DNA from: JAQTTT01 sp041652755 | GTDB taxonomy: Archaea > Nanobdellota > Nanobdellia > Tiddalikarchaeales > Tiddalikarchaeaceae | Reading direction: 5' to 3' | Length of the DNA: 23,761 nucleotides | Assembly: GCA_041652755.1 (NCBI GenBank) | Contig: JBAZGS010000012.1 | Location: 1-23,761 of the forward strand | In this document: positions 7,160 through 14,387 of the stretch, one piece after another | Numbering within the stretch: the stretch's first letter is position 1 | Layout of the letters: each line of letters begins with the position of its first letter | Translations under genes and position numbers: made by a program | Notes under the pieces: generated by a model | Told to the model about the DNA's origin: nothing | Databases searched by the model: none | What the model saw: only the letters and a program-made list of their open reading frames with translations

Positions 7160-8437
7160 ATGGAAAATGACTATGATTTATTGATTATTGGCGCAAGCTT
7201 TGAAGGGCTATGCCTAGCGCATTATTTTGCATTAAACGGCAAAAAAGTGGCAGTTGTTGAGCTAAACCCCATTAAAAAGATTAGCGATGAAAATAAAAGC
7301 ATTATTTTAAGCGATAAAAATGTTGAAGTGCTTAAGGATTTTTTTAAAATAAGGATACCTTCTAAATTTATTGAGAACAGTTTTGATTCTTTTAATCTTG
7401 TTTTTGGAGAAAATCAGGAAATGATTGAATCAAAATCTTATTTGATTAATGAAAAAATGCTGCTATATTACATTATTGGTAAAATTATAGAGCTTGACAA
7501 TGTCAGCTTTTTTGAAAAGACTGAATTCATTGACTTATTAACTGACAATAAAAGAATTATTGGTGCAAGGATTAAATCTTCAGGTATTGAGGAACTAAAG
7601 GCTAAGATTATAATTGACGCCTCTGAAACTAAATCAGCAGCAAGAACAATGCTTAAAGATAATTCTTATTTTTCAAAATTCGTTGATGAAAAATTAATGT
7701 ACCCTTATTATGAAGAGATTGTCACAAATATTGATTCCCATGGATTGAATTTCGTGATTGAGCCTGAAAAGAAAGATTCTGGATTTTTTTCAATAATTCC
7801 AAAAAATAATGGCATGGCAATCTTAAGGTTGAACTTGTTTGATAAAATAATAGATCCTGTTAAGTACTTGCAGGAGTATAAGGAAAAGAATTTTGGGGAT
7901 TGCAAAGTTTTGGATTCAAAGAAAGGTGAATATTCAATGATTAATCCTTTTTTCGGTTTCTGCTATCAAAACTTTTTGCTTGTTGGTTCAAGCGCTTTCC
8001 AGCTTAACCCTTTTTTGAATGAGGATTCTAACCTTAAAATTAATGCTTGCGTTTCAGCATGCAAAGAATTAAATGATGCTTTTTCTTTGAACGAAATCTA
8101 CACAAATGATTTGTGGAATTATAACATTTCATTCATGAGAAAGTATGGCTACAAGCTTAATTTTTTCAATGAAATTAAAAACTTAATACTTGAGCTTAGC
8201 GAAGAAGAGATAAGTTACTTGTTTGATTCAGGCAATTTGAATGAATGGATTATAAAATCTTTCACTAGTGAAATTAGCAAAAATTCATTGATTTTTTCAA
8301 TGATTCTAAAGCCAAAGTTAGTTTCAAAAGTGTTGAGATTTAATTCGAGAATTGATAAGTTGAAGAAGTTTTATTCAAAATACCCTGAGTATGATGATTT
8401 CATAGTGTGGAAGAATAATATAAAAGACTTAGTTTAA
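7160..8437 (+). CDS. FAD-dependent oxidoreductase-like, geranylgeranyl-reductase fold
   Basis: The 425-residue protein begins with a Rossmann dinucleotide-binding segment, DLLIIGASFEGLCLAHYFA followed by VAVVELNP (strand 2 ending in Glu). This is the layout of geranylgeranyl reductase-like flavoproteins that reduce isoprenoid chains of archaeal lipids. Two core motifs are altered. The glycine loop reads GASFEG rather than GxGxxG. The late FAD motif, usually GDAA with a following GEG, reads LVGSSAFQLNPFLNEDSNL, so the conserved Asp is absent. The protein may therefore bind FAD weakly, act on something else, or have lost catalysis. The C-terminal 150 residues are not recognised. It overlaps the convergent 52-residue gene by nine bases. 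Confidence 0.7.
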   Translation: MENDYDLLIIGASFEGLCLAHYFALNGKKVAVVELNPIKKISDENKSIILSDKNVEVLKDFFKIRIPSKFIENSFDSFNLVFGENQEMIESKSYLINEKMLLYYIIGKIIELDNVSFFEKTEFIDLLTDNKRIIGARIKSSGIEELKAKIIIDASETKSAARTMLKDNSYFSKFVDEKLMYPYYEEIVTNIDSHGLNFVIEPEKKDSGFFSIIPKNNGMAILRLNLFDKIIDPVKYLQEYKEKNFGDCKVLDSKKGEYSMINPFFGFCYQNFLLVGSSAFQLNPFLNEDSNLKINACVSACKELNDAFSLNEIYTNDLWNYNISFMRKYGYKLNFFNEIKNLILELSEEEISYLFDSGNLNEWIIKSFTSEISKNSLIFSMILKPKLVSKVLRFNSRIDKLKKFYSKYPEYDDFIVWKNNIKDLV

Positions 8438-8587
8438 TTTTTTTCTAAGCTCTATTACTTCCTCGCATTTTGTGCATTTAAATTTTTCAATGACATTAGA
8501 AAAAATCTCCTCTTTTTCAGCATAATCATCTTGAAGATTAATGAACCCAATAGGAGTCATTTCATTGCCACATTTGCTGCATATCAT
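8429..8587 (-). CDS. Small zinc-ribbon protein, 52 residues
   Basis: Translation gives MICSKCGNEMTPIG at the start, an acidic middle (QDDYAEKEEIFS) and KFKCTKCEEVIELRKKLN at the end. The two CxxC pairs (CSKC at residues 3-6 and CTKC at about 38-41) are the classic four-Cys zinc-ribbon pattern. Such small archaeal proteins are often nucleic-acid or protein-binding modules; the partner is unknown. The end overlaps the end of the convergent flavoprotein gene by nine bases. The upstream sequence contains AT-rich promoter-like DNA (about 8601-8620). Confidence 0.75.
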   Translation of the reverse strand: MICSKCGNEMTPIGFINLQDDYAEKEEIFSNVIEKFKCTKCEEVIELRKKLN

Positions 8588-8633
8588 ATTAAAATTAATA
8601 TTTTTTTTTGCTTTTAAATATTTGTATTCACTA

Positions 8634-8903
8634 TTAAGGTATTATTTCCCTCTTTGTAAGATAAATGCCTAATTCAGCCTTTAAAACCGCTTTTTTTGGA
8701 ATTTTATGATTTATTAATAATATTCCTTTGTTGTTTGTATAGCCTTCCAAATGGTTGTTTAAATAAATTTTTGCCATGTTTATCCCTCTTTTTTTGAAAT
8801 CAAAAACTTTGACTTCCAAATAATTATTTCTCTTTCTGTAGGAGACATAAATATCACTTTCCTCTTTCAGTGCTTTGTTTAGCGAATAAAGAAAGTCTAT
8901 CAT
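8634..8903 (-). CDS. Short protein with a beta-rich C-terminal part, unknown
   Basis: The 89-residue product has a helical, charged N-terminus (MIDFLYSLNKALKEESDIYV) and a second half rich in beta strands. KIYLNNHLEGYTNNKGIL followed by KKAVLKAEL resembles the turn-and-strand pattern of carboxypeptidase-regulatory-like or PEGA domains (gyT-n-G-i), but the match is weak. No signal peptide is present. It is divergent from the gene at 8959, and a palindromic TATA box lies midway between the two starts. Confidence 0.6.
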   Translation of the reverse strand: MIDFLYSLNKALKEESDIYVSYRKRNNYLEVKVFDFKKRGINMAKIYLNNHLEGYTNNKGILLINHKIPKKAVLKAELGIYLTKREIIP

Positions 8904-8926
8904 GATTAAATATTAAATACATCAGG

Positions 8927-8936
8927 ATTTATAAAT
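8927..8936. promoter_or_regulatory. Bidirectional palindromic TATA box
   Basis: ATTTATAAAT is a perfect 10-bp palindrome centred about 28 bases from the start codon at 8903 (minus) and 28 from the one at 8959 (plus). A single TBP site at the leaderless distance for both divergent genes is the simplest reading. No other TATA-like box at that distance is as good. Confidence 0.6.
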
Positions 8937-8958
8937 AATAATATCTTATTAATTATTC

Positions 8959-9288
8959 ATGTTTAATGCAAAAAAATTCATCTTTAAAGCCAAACCTTTG
9001 TTGTTTAAATTGTCAAAAAAATCAAAAGGAATTGTAAGAAAGTTGGTTAAAAAAATAAAGGAAGGAAAAATCAGCAGGCAAAAAATAAAAAACGTTATCA
9101 ATGCATTGGATGAGTCGAAAGCCACGAGGAATTGGTTGAGGCTGGCAATAGTGTTGATTCTTGGAGGGCTATTTGCCAAGAAAGTTGCAGAAGTTTATGA
9201 TGAAGAAAAAACTTTTGATGAGAACATAAAAGAATTAAAAGGTTATGTTAAAAAACTGAAAAAAAGGATGAAGACTCATGGATGTTAA
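8959..9288 (+). CDS. Basic single-span membrane protein, unknown
   Basis: The 109-residue protein is very Lys-rich at the N-terminus (MFNAKKFIFKAKPLLFKLSK), then has one membrane span (about residues 60-76, WLRLAIVLILGGLFAKKV) and a charged, coiled-coil-like tail (ENIKELKGYVKKLKKRMK). A membrane-anchored adaptor is plausible. Its end overlaps the start of the next gene by 11 bp, which implies co-translation. No family recognised. Confidence 0.65.
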   Translation: MFNAKKFIFKAKPLLFKLSKKSKGIVRKLVKKIKEGKISRQKIKNVINALDESKATRNWLRLAIVLILGGLFAKKVAEVYDEEKTFDENIKELKGYVKKLKKRMKTHGC

Positions 9289-9586
9289 TTTATTAATAAA
9301 GGAAAGGAAGGAGAATAATTTAATCGAATCACTTGAAAGCATCAGGGATGAGCTAAAGATTATCACTTTGCCGGTTAGAAGAAGCTTTAATGAAAAGGGC
9401 AGGCAAAAAAAAGCGCTGCTTAATAAGGTTAATGAACTGACTTTAGAAGTTGAAGCTATGATGAAATCAATAAATGAAAGAAAAGATATTGAGTCTATTA
9501 AACTTTTCACTAAAAGAGTTAGGGAAATTGTTGAGGAAAAAGAAAAAATATCTGCTGAATTATTGAAGTTTAAAGATCAGGCATGA
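9278..9586 (+). CDS. Coiled-coil protein, unknown
   Basis: The 102 residues are almost entirely heptad-like helix: ESLESIRDELKIITLPVRR, then KALLNKVNELTLEVEAMM and KRVREIVEEKEKISAELL. There is no membrane segment. The start overlaps the membrane protein gene ahead of it, whose tail is also coiled-coil-like, so the pair may form a complex. The 3' end overlaps the convergent trpS by 17 bases. Confidence 0.65.
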   Translation: MDVNLLIKERKENNLIESLESIRDELKIITLPVRRSFNEKGRQKKALLNKVNELTLEVEAMMKSINERKDIESIKLFTKRVREIVEEKEKISAELLKFKDQA

Positions 9587-10676
9587 ACTCTTTGACTATT
9601 AATTTGGCTTTAAGCCTTTTTTCTTGATGATCTTTTAAGAATTTATTTATCTTTTCAGTCAAGTAATTTTTGCATTCTCCACAGAGTATTTTTCCGGATT
9701 TGCAGTTCTTTTTTCTTTCCTCAATTAATTTGTCATCATTTTCAAAAAGATAATATAAGTATTCATAAATTACGCATTTTTCAGTTTCTCCTCCTAATTT
9801 TCTTTGAAGTTCAACTGTTTCCCTTCCGCCTGTCAAAGTCTTATTAATTTTAGTTTTTACTTCATTAGGGGAATCTGTGGTAAAAATGGTTGATGATGGA
9901 ATGCTTGCGCTCATTTTTCCTCCTCCCCCTAAGCCTGAAATAAATTTTGAATGAATCTCTGCAGGTTTATAATATCCCAATTTTGGTAAAACATCCCTTG
10001 CTAACCTAAAATAAGGGTCTTGATCAATTCCGCATGGAATTAAGCAGGGCACATTTTTTTTCTGTTTTATTGACTCTAGAAAGCATGGAACTATTTGAAA
10101 ACTTGCAAAAAATATCTTTCCAATATTAGATTCATTAGTGAATCCAAATATTGCTTTTACTGTTGAAAAAGTGATTTTTTTTGCAACTTTTAACGCTTCT
10201 TTATACAACACTTTTGAATATTCTGTATCAATTATTATAGTTGTTTTTTTTGGGTCAAAGCCCAAAGCTATGACATCCAAAGCGTTTTCATGAGCGAACT
10301 TATTAGTCTGCTCCAATGTCAAATTATCCTTCACCAAAAATTTTTCATCATCAGTAAGCTGAAAATACAATTTTGCACCGAATTTATCCTGAAACCATTT
10401 GGTAAGTATCCAAGAAATTAGATGGCCTAAATGAGTGTCGCCGCTAGGCCCTCTGCCTGTATATAAAAAGAATTTATTCCCCTTATCATATTCATCAATT
10501 ATCCATTTTAAGTCCCTATGGGAAAAAAATAATCCTCTTTTTAAAAAAGGATGAACTTCTCCTGCAATATTTTCAATCCTGTCCAATAATTTTTTGTCAA
10601 TACGTTCAGTGCCGAATTTCTTGATTAATTTATCATAATCAATCTCTCCAGACACTTCCCAAGGGGTAACAATCAT
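9570..10676 (-). CDS. trpS: Tryptophanyl-tRNA synthetase, archaeal/eukaryotic type
   Basis: A class I synthetase of about 368 residues that charges tRNA-Trp. The HIGH motif appears as GPSGDTHLGHLI, and the KMSKS loop as GGGGKMSASIPSS. The N-terminal IVTPWEVSGEIDYDKLIKKF is the signature start of archaeal/eukaryotic TrpRS. The long frame from 10709 adds a hydrophobic run (FIKYLIYYYS) with no counterpart in the family, so I place the start at 10676; the TATA box at 10696-10706 then sits about 25 bases upstream. A C-terminal CKSGKILCGECK has three Cys and may bind metal. Confidence 0.96.
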   Translation of the reverse strand: MIVTPWEVSGEIDYDKLIKKFGTERIDKKLLDRIENIAGEVHPFLKRGLFFSHRDLKWIIDEYDKGNKFFLYTGRGPSGDTHLGHLISWILTKWFQDKFGAKLYFQLTDDEKFLVKDNLTLEQTNKFAHENALDVIALGFDPKKTTIIIDTEYSKVLYKEALKVAKKITFSTVKAIFGFTNESNIGKIFFASFQIVPCFLESIKQKKNVPCLIPCGIDQDPYFRLARDVLPKLGYYKPAEIHSKFISGLGGGGKMSASIPSSTIFTTDSPNEVKTKINKTLTGGRETVELQRKLGGETEKCVIYEYLYYLFENDDKLIEERKKNCKSGKILCGECKNYLTEKINKFLKDHQEKRLKAKLIVKEFMPDL

Positions 10677-10695
10677 AGAATAATAATATATTAGA

Positions 10696-10706
10696 TATTT
10701 TATAAA
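10696..10706 (-). promoter_or_regulatory. TATA box of trpS
   Basis: The minus strand reads TTTATAAAATA, centred about 25 bases upstream of the ATG at 10676. It lies inside the longer open frame, which argues that the upstream extension is not translated. Confidence 0.5.
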
Positions 10707-10751
10707 CATTAATGAAAGAGTTTAAAAATACCTTTATTTATTTTTTTATGT

Positions 10752-11270
10752 ATGATTGAAAAAATTATTAGTTATGAAGAATTAATGAAAAAAAACTGCT
10801 TATTTGCTCCTCAAGCTGGATTCGCTTATAGTTATTTGAATGACAAGCCTGTTGGAACTCTTTATATTTTTTCATGCTTAGGGGTTTATTTAAAACAGGG
10901 AGATGTCCAGATTGTTGCCCACCTTGATTTTGATAAAAAAATTCATTTAAGCCAAATGCTTGATTATTTATTCAAAAAAAAGGTTATAGCCAATAGCTCT
11001 TTTGACAAAGCTTATCTAATTAAAAGCGAAAAAACTAATGAGTTCACTTTCCAAAGATCTTTTGATTACTTGACAAGCTTCATTGATGATGTACAAGTGC
11101 TTCAGAAAAATTACTCTCCTGTTAATTTCGCATTTGATGAATCTGGCAAATTTTGCACAATTAATAGAGTAAAAGAAAAAATGTATTCAATCATGGAATT
11201 TGTTGACATAGCAATGAAAAGATTATCAAGGAATGAATTGATTTGCGCAAATGAATCCATAAAAAAATAA
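10752..11270 (+). CDS. Unknown protein, possible CheD-like Cys-His hydrolase fold
   Basis: The 172-residue protein has no membrane segment. The segment GTLYIFSCLGVYLKQG followed by DVQIVAHLDFDKK places Cys42 and His57 15 residues apart on adjacent strands. CheD-like glutamine deamidases (CheD/CNF1 superfamily) have a similar GSC...GGxAH arrangement with about 17 residues between Cys and His. The match is only at motif level, and the rest (helical C-terminus IMEFVDIAMKRLSRNELI) is not typical. No chemotaxis genes are nearby, so a protein-modifying or toxin-like role is equally possible. A TTTAAAAATA box (about 10722-10731) lies at leaderless distance. Confidence 0.6.
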   Translation: MIEKIISYEELMKKNCLFAPQAGFAYSYLNDKPVGTLYIFSCLGVYLKQGDVQIVAHLDFDKKIHLSQMLDYLFKKKVIANSSFDKAYLIKSEKTNEFTFQRSFDYLTSFIDDVQVLQKNYSPVNFAFDESGKFCTINRVKEKMYSIMEFVDIAMKRLSRNELICANESIKK

Positions 11271-11369
11271 AGTTTCTCATTAAACTTTTTAAAAAAAGTT
11301 AACTTATTTATTTGAACTCTTATAAAAAAAAAGAAACGTTTAAAAATACAATTGTTTCATTTCATAATT

Positions 11370-11867
11370 ATGGAAGTTCAATTTGGAGAAGACAATAGAG
11401 TAAGTAATTTAGAAAATATACTACAAAATCTTGTGTCTTTTAAGAATGTTGACCCTTTGGTTATGGAAGTTTTTACAGATTATATTACTACAGATAGATT
11501 AACAGAAGTTTATAATGATGAGTTTGCAGGAGAGGTTGATAAGCAAATTTGCAATTTGAGCTATGCTGATAGGGTTATATGCGCAAGAAATACTATTAGG
11601 TATCACGAATACGGCAATGAAAAAATATTAAAATTTTATTATTTAAAGGATGATGAAAAAAATGGTAAAACTTTTAAGGACTTTGCCTTTGATATCGCTA
11701 AATTGGATGCTGATATTTTTAATAAAAAAATAGACATAAAACCTGATTATAAAAGCAATGATTATAGCTTTTCAATAATGGGAGATTATAATGAGCGCGC
11801 TCTTTTTCAAAGCTTATTGCTTGAGAAAACATCAGAGATTGATAATAAATTTATTCATGAAAAATAA
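11370..11867 (+). CDS. Unknown soluble protein
   Basis: About 165 residues, acidic and mixed alpha/beta, beginning MEVQFGEDNRVSNLENILQN. No catalytic motif is clear, nor a signal peptide or membrane span. The frame opens at 11352, but the Met at 11370 puts the box TTTAAAAATA (11339-11348) at a normal leaderless distance, so I use it. The preceding 80 bases also hold a palindromic AACTTTTTAAAAAAAGTT (11283-11300), which may act as terminator of the upstream gene. Confidence 0.6.
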   Translation: MEVQFGEDNRVSNLENILQNLVSFKNVDPLVMEVFTDYITTDRLTEVYNDEFAGEVDKQICNLSYADRVICARNTIRYHEYGNEKILKFYYLKDDEKNGKTFKDFAFDIAKLDADIFNKKIDIKPDYKSNDYSFSIMGDYNERALFQSLLLEKTSEIDNKFIHEK

Positions 11868-11906
11868 GATTTTTTGTTATCATGCAAGGGTTATTTTAAT
11901 TTTTAT

Positions 11907-11978
11907 AGCTTCAGGGGAGAATTGAACTCCCGACCTCTTGCTTACAAGGCAAGCGCTCTACCGGTGAGCTACTGAAGC
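11907..11978 (-). tRNA. tRNA-Thr(TGT)
   Basis: The complete cloverleaf reads on the minus strand with acceptor GCTTCAG/CTGAAGC (seven pairs), D-arm GCTC/GAGC, anticodon stem CTTGC/GCAAG, loop CTTGTAA and T-arm GGGAG/CTCCC with TTCAATT. Position 73 is T, which is common for archaeal tRNA-Thr. No intron and no encoded CCA. It is transcribed divergently from thrC. Confidence 0.96.
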
Positions 11979-12074
11979 AATAGGTTAAATTAGATTTTTT
12001 AAGTTTTTTAAACTTTTAGGATTTAAAGGTTGGTTAAATAATTGATAGGCTAGTTTTCTGAACAATGTTTTTAT

Positions 12075-12088
12075 ATCCTAATTAGGAT
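12075..12088. promoter_or_regulatory. Palindromic operator candidate upstream of thrC
   Basis: ATCCTAATTAGGAT is a perfect 14-bp palindrome, about 20 bases upstream of the thrC TATA-like box (12108-12115). This is where an archaeal activator, or a repressor at the BRE side, would bind. It has more G/C than its surroundings, so it stands out, but no second copy is seen in the window. Confidence 0.45.
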
Positions 12089-12107
12089 TAAGTAGTAGTG
12101 AATTAAG

Positions 12108-12115
12108 TTTAAAAA
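12108..12115 (+). promoter_or_regulatory. TATA box of threonine synthase gene
   Basis: TTTAAAAA lies about 26 bases before the ATG at 12138, which fits a leaderless mRNA. Confidence 0.45.
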
Positions 12116-12137
12116 CCTTAAAGTTCTAAAAAAAGTT

Positions 12138-13496
12138 ATGAAAAATAATATTGTTTATGCTAATACATTTGATGATTCAGTGAAAAAAGTGGATTTTAAG
12201 ACTGCTTTATTCAAAGGTCAGCCTGAAAATGGGGAATTATACTTTCCTGATTCGTTCCCAAAAGTTTCATTAGATGAAATCTTAGAATTAAAAGGCAGAA
12301 AATATTATGAAGTTGCTGCAAATATCATGGAAAAATTCATAACTGATATTCCTTACAAAGAACTTGTTTCTATATGCAAAAGAGTCTACAATTTTGAGCA
12401 TCCTGTTGAAAAATTGCAGGATAACCAATACATTTTAAGGCTTGACAGGGGACCAACTGCTAGTTTTAAAGACAATGCTGCTGTGCTAATGGCTGCTTTG
12501 ATGGATTATTATATTTCAAAATCGGAAAAAAGCAAAAAGCTGCAAATATTAACCGCAACTAGCGGCGACACTGGGAGCGCTGTGGCTAATGCTTATTTTG
12601 GTTTTAAAAATGTGGATGTTGTTGTTTTGTTTCCTGAAAAAGATATTTCTATAAATCAAAGGCTGCAGATGACAACTCTTGGAGAGAATATTTACCCTAT
12701 TGCAATAAAAGGCAATTTTGATGCTTGCCAAGATTTGGTGACTAAAGCTTTTTCCACACTTGAAGGAAAATTATTGCTTGGCAGTGCAAACTCAATAAAT
12801 ATAGGAAGATTGTTGCCTCAGATGATTTATTACTTTGACAGTTTCTTAAAAGCTTACGAGCACAGTAATGTTGTTTTCAGTGTTCCAAGCGGGAACTTTG
12901 GTAACTTGACTGCAGGATTAATCTCCAAAAATATGGGTCTTCCTGTCAAATTCGTAACTGGAACAAATGCTAATTCATATTTTCCAGAGTTTTTAGAATC
13001 AGGAACTATTTCTGTTAAAAAAAGTGCGAATTGCTCATCAAGCGCTATGTCAGTAACAAAACCCAGCAATATGAGAAGGATAGCATATATGTATGGGGGT
13101 AAATTGAACAAAGAGCATATATTGTCAAAGAATCTTAACTTTAACGAATTGCATAATGATATATTAATGGCTGATGTAATTAGCGAAAAAGAAGTTGATG
13201 AAGTAATAAAGAAGGTTTACAACGAGTTCAGCACTTTAATTGAGCCTCATGGAGCTGTTGCTGTTGCTGAAATGCTAAAATTTTCAAAGAATGCGGGTAA
13301 AGATTTTGCAGTTATTGCGCATGAAACTGCTCATCCTGCAAAATTTCCAGAAAAAATTAATTCATTGCTTGGCTTTGAGCCAAAGCCTTTGCCTAATTTG
13401 CAGAAATTTTTGGACAATAAAGATAAAGAAAACTTTGAAATAATGAACTATGATTATAGAGAGTTTGAAAACTTCCTTTTAAAAACTTTCAAGTAA
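12138..13496 (+). CDS. thrC: Threonine synthase
   Basis: The PLP enzyme of 452 residues converts O-phosphohomoserine to threonine. The PLP lysine lies in RGPTASFKDNAAVLMA; TATSGDTGSAVANAYFG is the phosphate-binding loop region; SANSINIGRLLPQMIYY and SVPSGNFGNLTAGL are further family signatures. Length and N-terminus (YFPDSFPKVS) match the longer class of threonine synthases. No other threonine-pathway gene is in the window. A palindrome and TATA box upstream suggest transcriptional control. Confidence 0.96.
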   Translation: MKNNIVYANTFDDSVKKVDFKTALFKGQPENGELYFPDSFPKVSLDEILELKGRKYYEVAANIMEKFITDIPYKELVSICKRVYNFEHPVEKLQDNQYILRLDRGPTASFKDNAAVLMAALMDYYISKSEKSKKLQILTATSGDTGSAVANAYFGFKNVDVVVLFPEKDISINQRLQMTTLGENIYPIAIKGNFDACQDLVTKAFSTLEGKLLLGSANSINIGRLLPQMIYYFDSFLKAYEHSNVVFSVPSGNFGNLTAGLISKNMGLPVKFVTGTNANSYFPEFLESGTISVKKSANCSSSAMSVTKPSNMRRIAYMYGGKLNKEHILSKNLNFNELHNDILMADVISEKEVDEVIKKVYNEFSTLIEPHGAVAVAEMLKFSKNAGKDFAVIAHETAHPAKFPEKINSLLGFEPKPLPNLQKFLDNKDKENFEIMNYDYREFENFLLKTFK

Positions 13497-13509
13497 ATAT
13501 AAAAATTGT

Positions 13510-13580
13510 TGGACTTGCCGGGAATTGAACCCGGACCCCCTGCCTGCCAGGCAGGAACCCTACCGTTGGACCACAAGCCC
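13510..13580 (-). tRNA. tRNA-Ala(GGC)
   Basis: On the minus strand the acceptor GGGCTTG/CAAGTCC contains the G3-U70 wobble pair that identifies tRNA-Ala. The anticodon stem CCTGC/GCAGG closes the loop CTGGCAG (anticodon GGC), and the T-arm is CCGGG-TTCAATT-CCCGG. Discriminator A, no encoded CCA. It begins only three bases after the stop codon of the membrane protein gene at 13584, so the two are probably on one transcript. Confidence 0.96.
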
Positions 13581-13583
13581 GAT

Positions 13584-13865
13584 TCATAATTTAACAAAGC
13601 TTGATAACCCTTTTAATAGCACTATTATGAATGCGAAATTCAAAAACAATCCCAAAGGCATTCCTATTAAGGTTATGAAAAAAGCTGCTGAAGCTACTAT
13701 ATCAATTAATCCTAAAGGGTCGAAAAGGTTAGCTGCCATTATTAAAGAATATAAGCCTTTAAGCAATAAGATTGAAGCAAATATTATTGATAAGTTCATA
13801 TTAAAGTTAAAGATGCAGAAAATTGCAGCTAAGATATCAAATAATCCTAAGATAAAAACTATCAT
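13584..13865 (-). CDS. Small polytopic membrane protein
   Basis: The 93 residues form about three hydrophobic segments (IVFILGLFDILAAIFCIFNF, then FASILLLKGLYSLIMAANLF, and FITLIGMPLGLFLNFAFIIV) with few charges. Its start overlaps the stop of the upstream gene by four bases (ATGA), a mark of coupled translation. Its stop lies three bases before tRNA-Ala. I recognise no family. Confidence 0.75.
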   Translation of the reverse strand: MIVFILGLFDILAAIFCIFNFNMNLSIIFASILLLKGLYSLIMAANLFDPLGLIDIVASAAFFITLIGMPLGLFLNFAFIIVLLKGLSSFVKL

Positions 13866-14053
13866 TTTTTCTTTTTCACCATGTAAAATGAAATGAATCC
13901 GAAACTTAATACTTCAAGCATGAAGATTTTAAAGTCGTTCAGCTCTAAGTTGTTCACAAATAGTTGCTTTGATACAACAAAAGCCATTATGTTTAAGAAT
14001 TCAAAGGATAAGATTAATGCAAAGAATACTAAAAAAAAATTGGCTTTATTCAT
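13862..14053 (-). CDS. Small two-span membrane protein
   Basis: The 63-residue product has two hydrophobic helices (about residues 5-28 and 43-58) and ends in YMVKKKK. It is the first gene of the pair with the membrane protein at 13584, with an ATGA overlap, so they may be subunits of one membrane complex. Function unknown. Confidence 0.65.
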   Translation of the reverse strand: MNKANFFLVFFALILSFEFLNIMAFVVSKQLFVNNLELNDFKIFMLEVLSFGFISFYMVKKKK

Positions 14054-14087
14054 TGTTAATTAAAAATTAATAATTATTAATAAAGCT

Positions 14088-14387
14088 TTACATATACATT
14101 GAATCATCAGTTTTTTTCCTTCTTTTAATTGCTGAGTACAATACCTCAAAGTTTTCATCAAGCTCCTTTTTTTCCTCTTCATTCATTAAGGAATAGCTGC
14201 ATAAAACATTGCATAATGTGAAGTATTCGCAGTTTTTTGCATCAGGGCTTGATTCAATGTTCGGGTCGCAGTCAACTATTTTTTTTGGGCAAAATCCCTT
14301 GATTACCTCAATGACTTCATCCTTTTCATTTTTTACATCATTGAGCAAGTCATTGAGAAACAATACTTTTTCTTTTGTGAACTTCAT
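14088..14387 (-). CDS. Cys-containing small protein, unknown
   Basis: The 99-residue soluble protein has five cysteines in FCPKKIVDCDP, NCEYFTLCNVLCSYS and no others, so a metal or disulfide site is possible. The ends are helical and charged (MKFTKEKVLFLNDLLNDVKN; EEEKKELDENFEVLYSAIKR). Its start overlaps the DUF932-like gene by four bases (ATGA), so they form an operon. No family recognised. Confidence 0.7.
   Translation of the reverse strand: MKFTKEKVLFLNDLLNDVKNEKDEVIEVIKGFCPKKIVDCDPNIESSPDAKNCEYFTLCNVLCSYSLMNEEEKKELDENFEVLYSAIKRRKKTDDSMYM

Noticed and set aside
11283..11300. AACTTTTTAAAAAAAGTT as an insertion-sequence end
   Set aside because: A single AT palindrome with no transposase and no second copy; a terminator is more likely.
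13525..13896. A plus-strand 123-residue frame
   Set aside because: It runs through tRNA-Ala and is antisense to the small membrane protein gene, whose hydrophobic sequence and coupled start are convincing.
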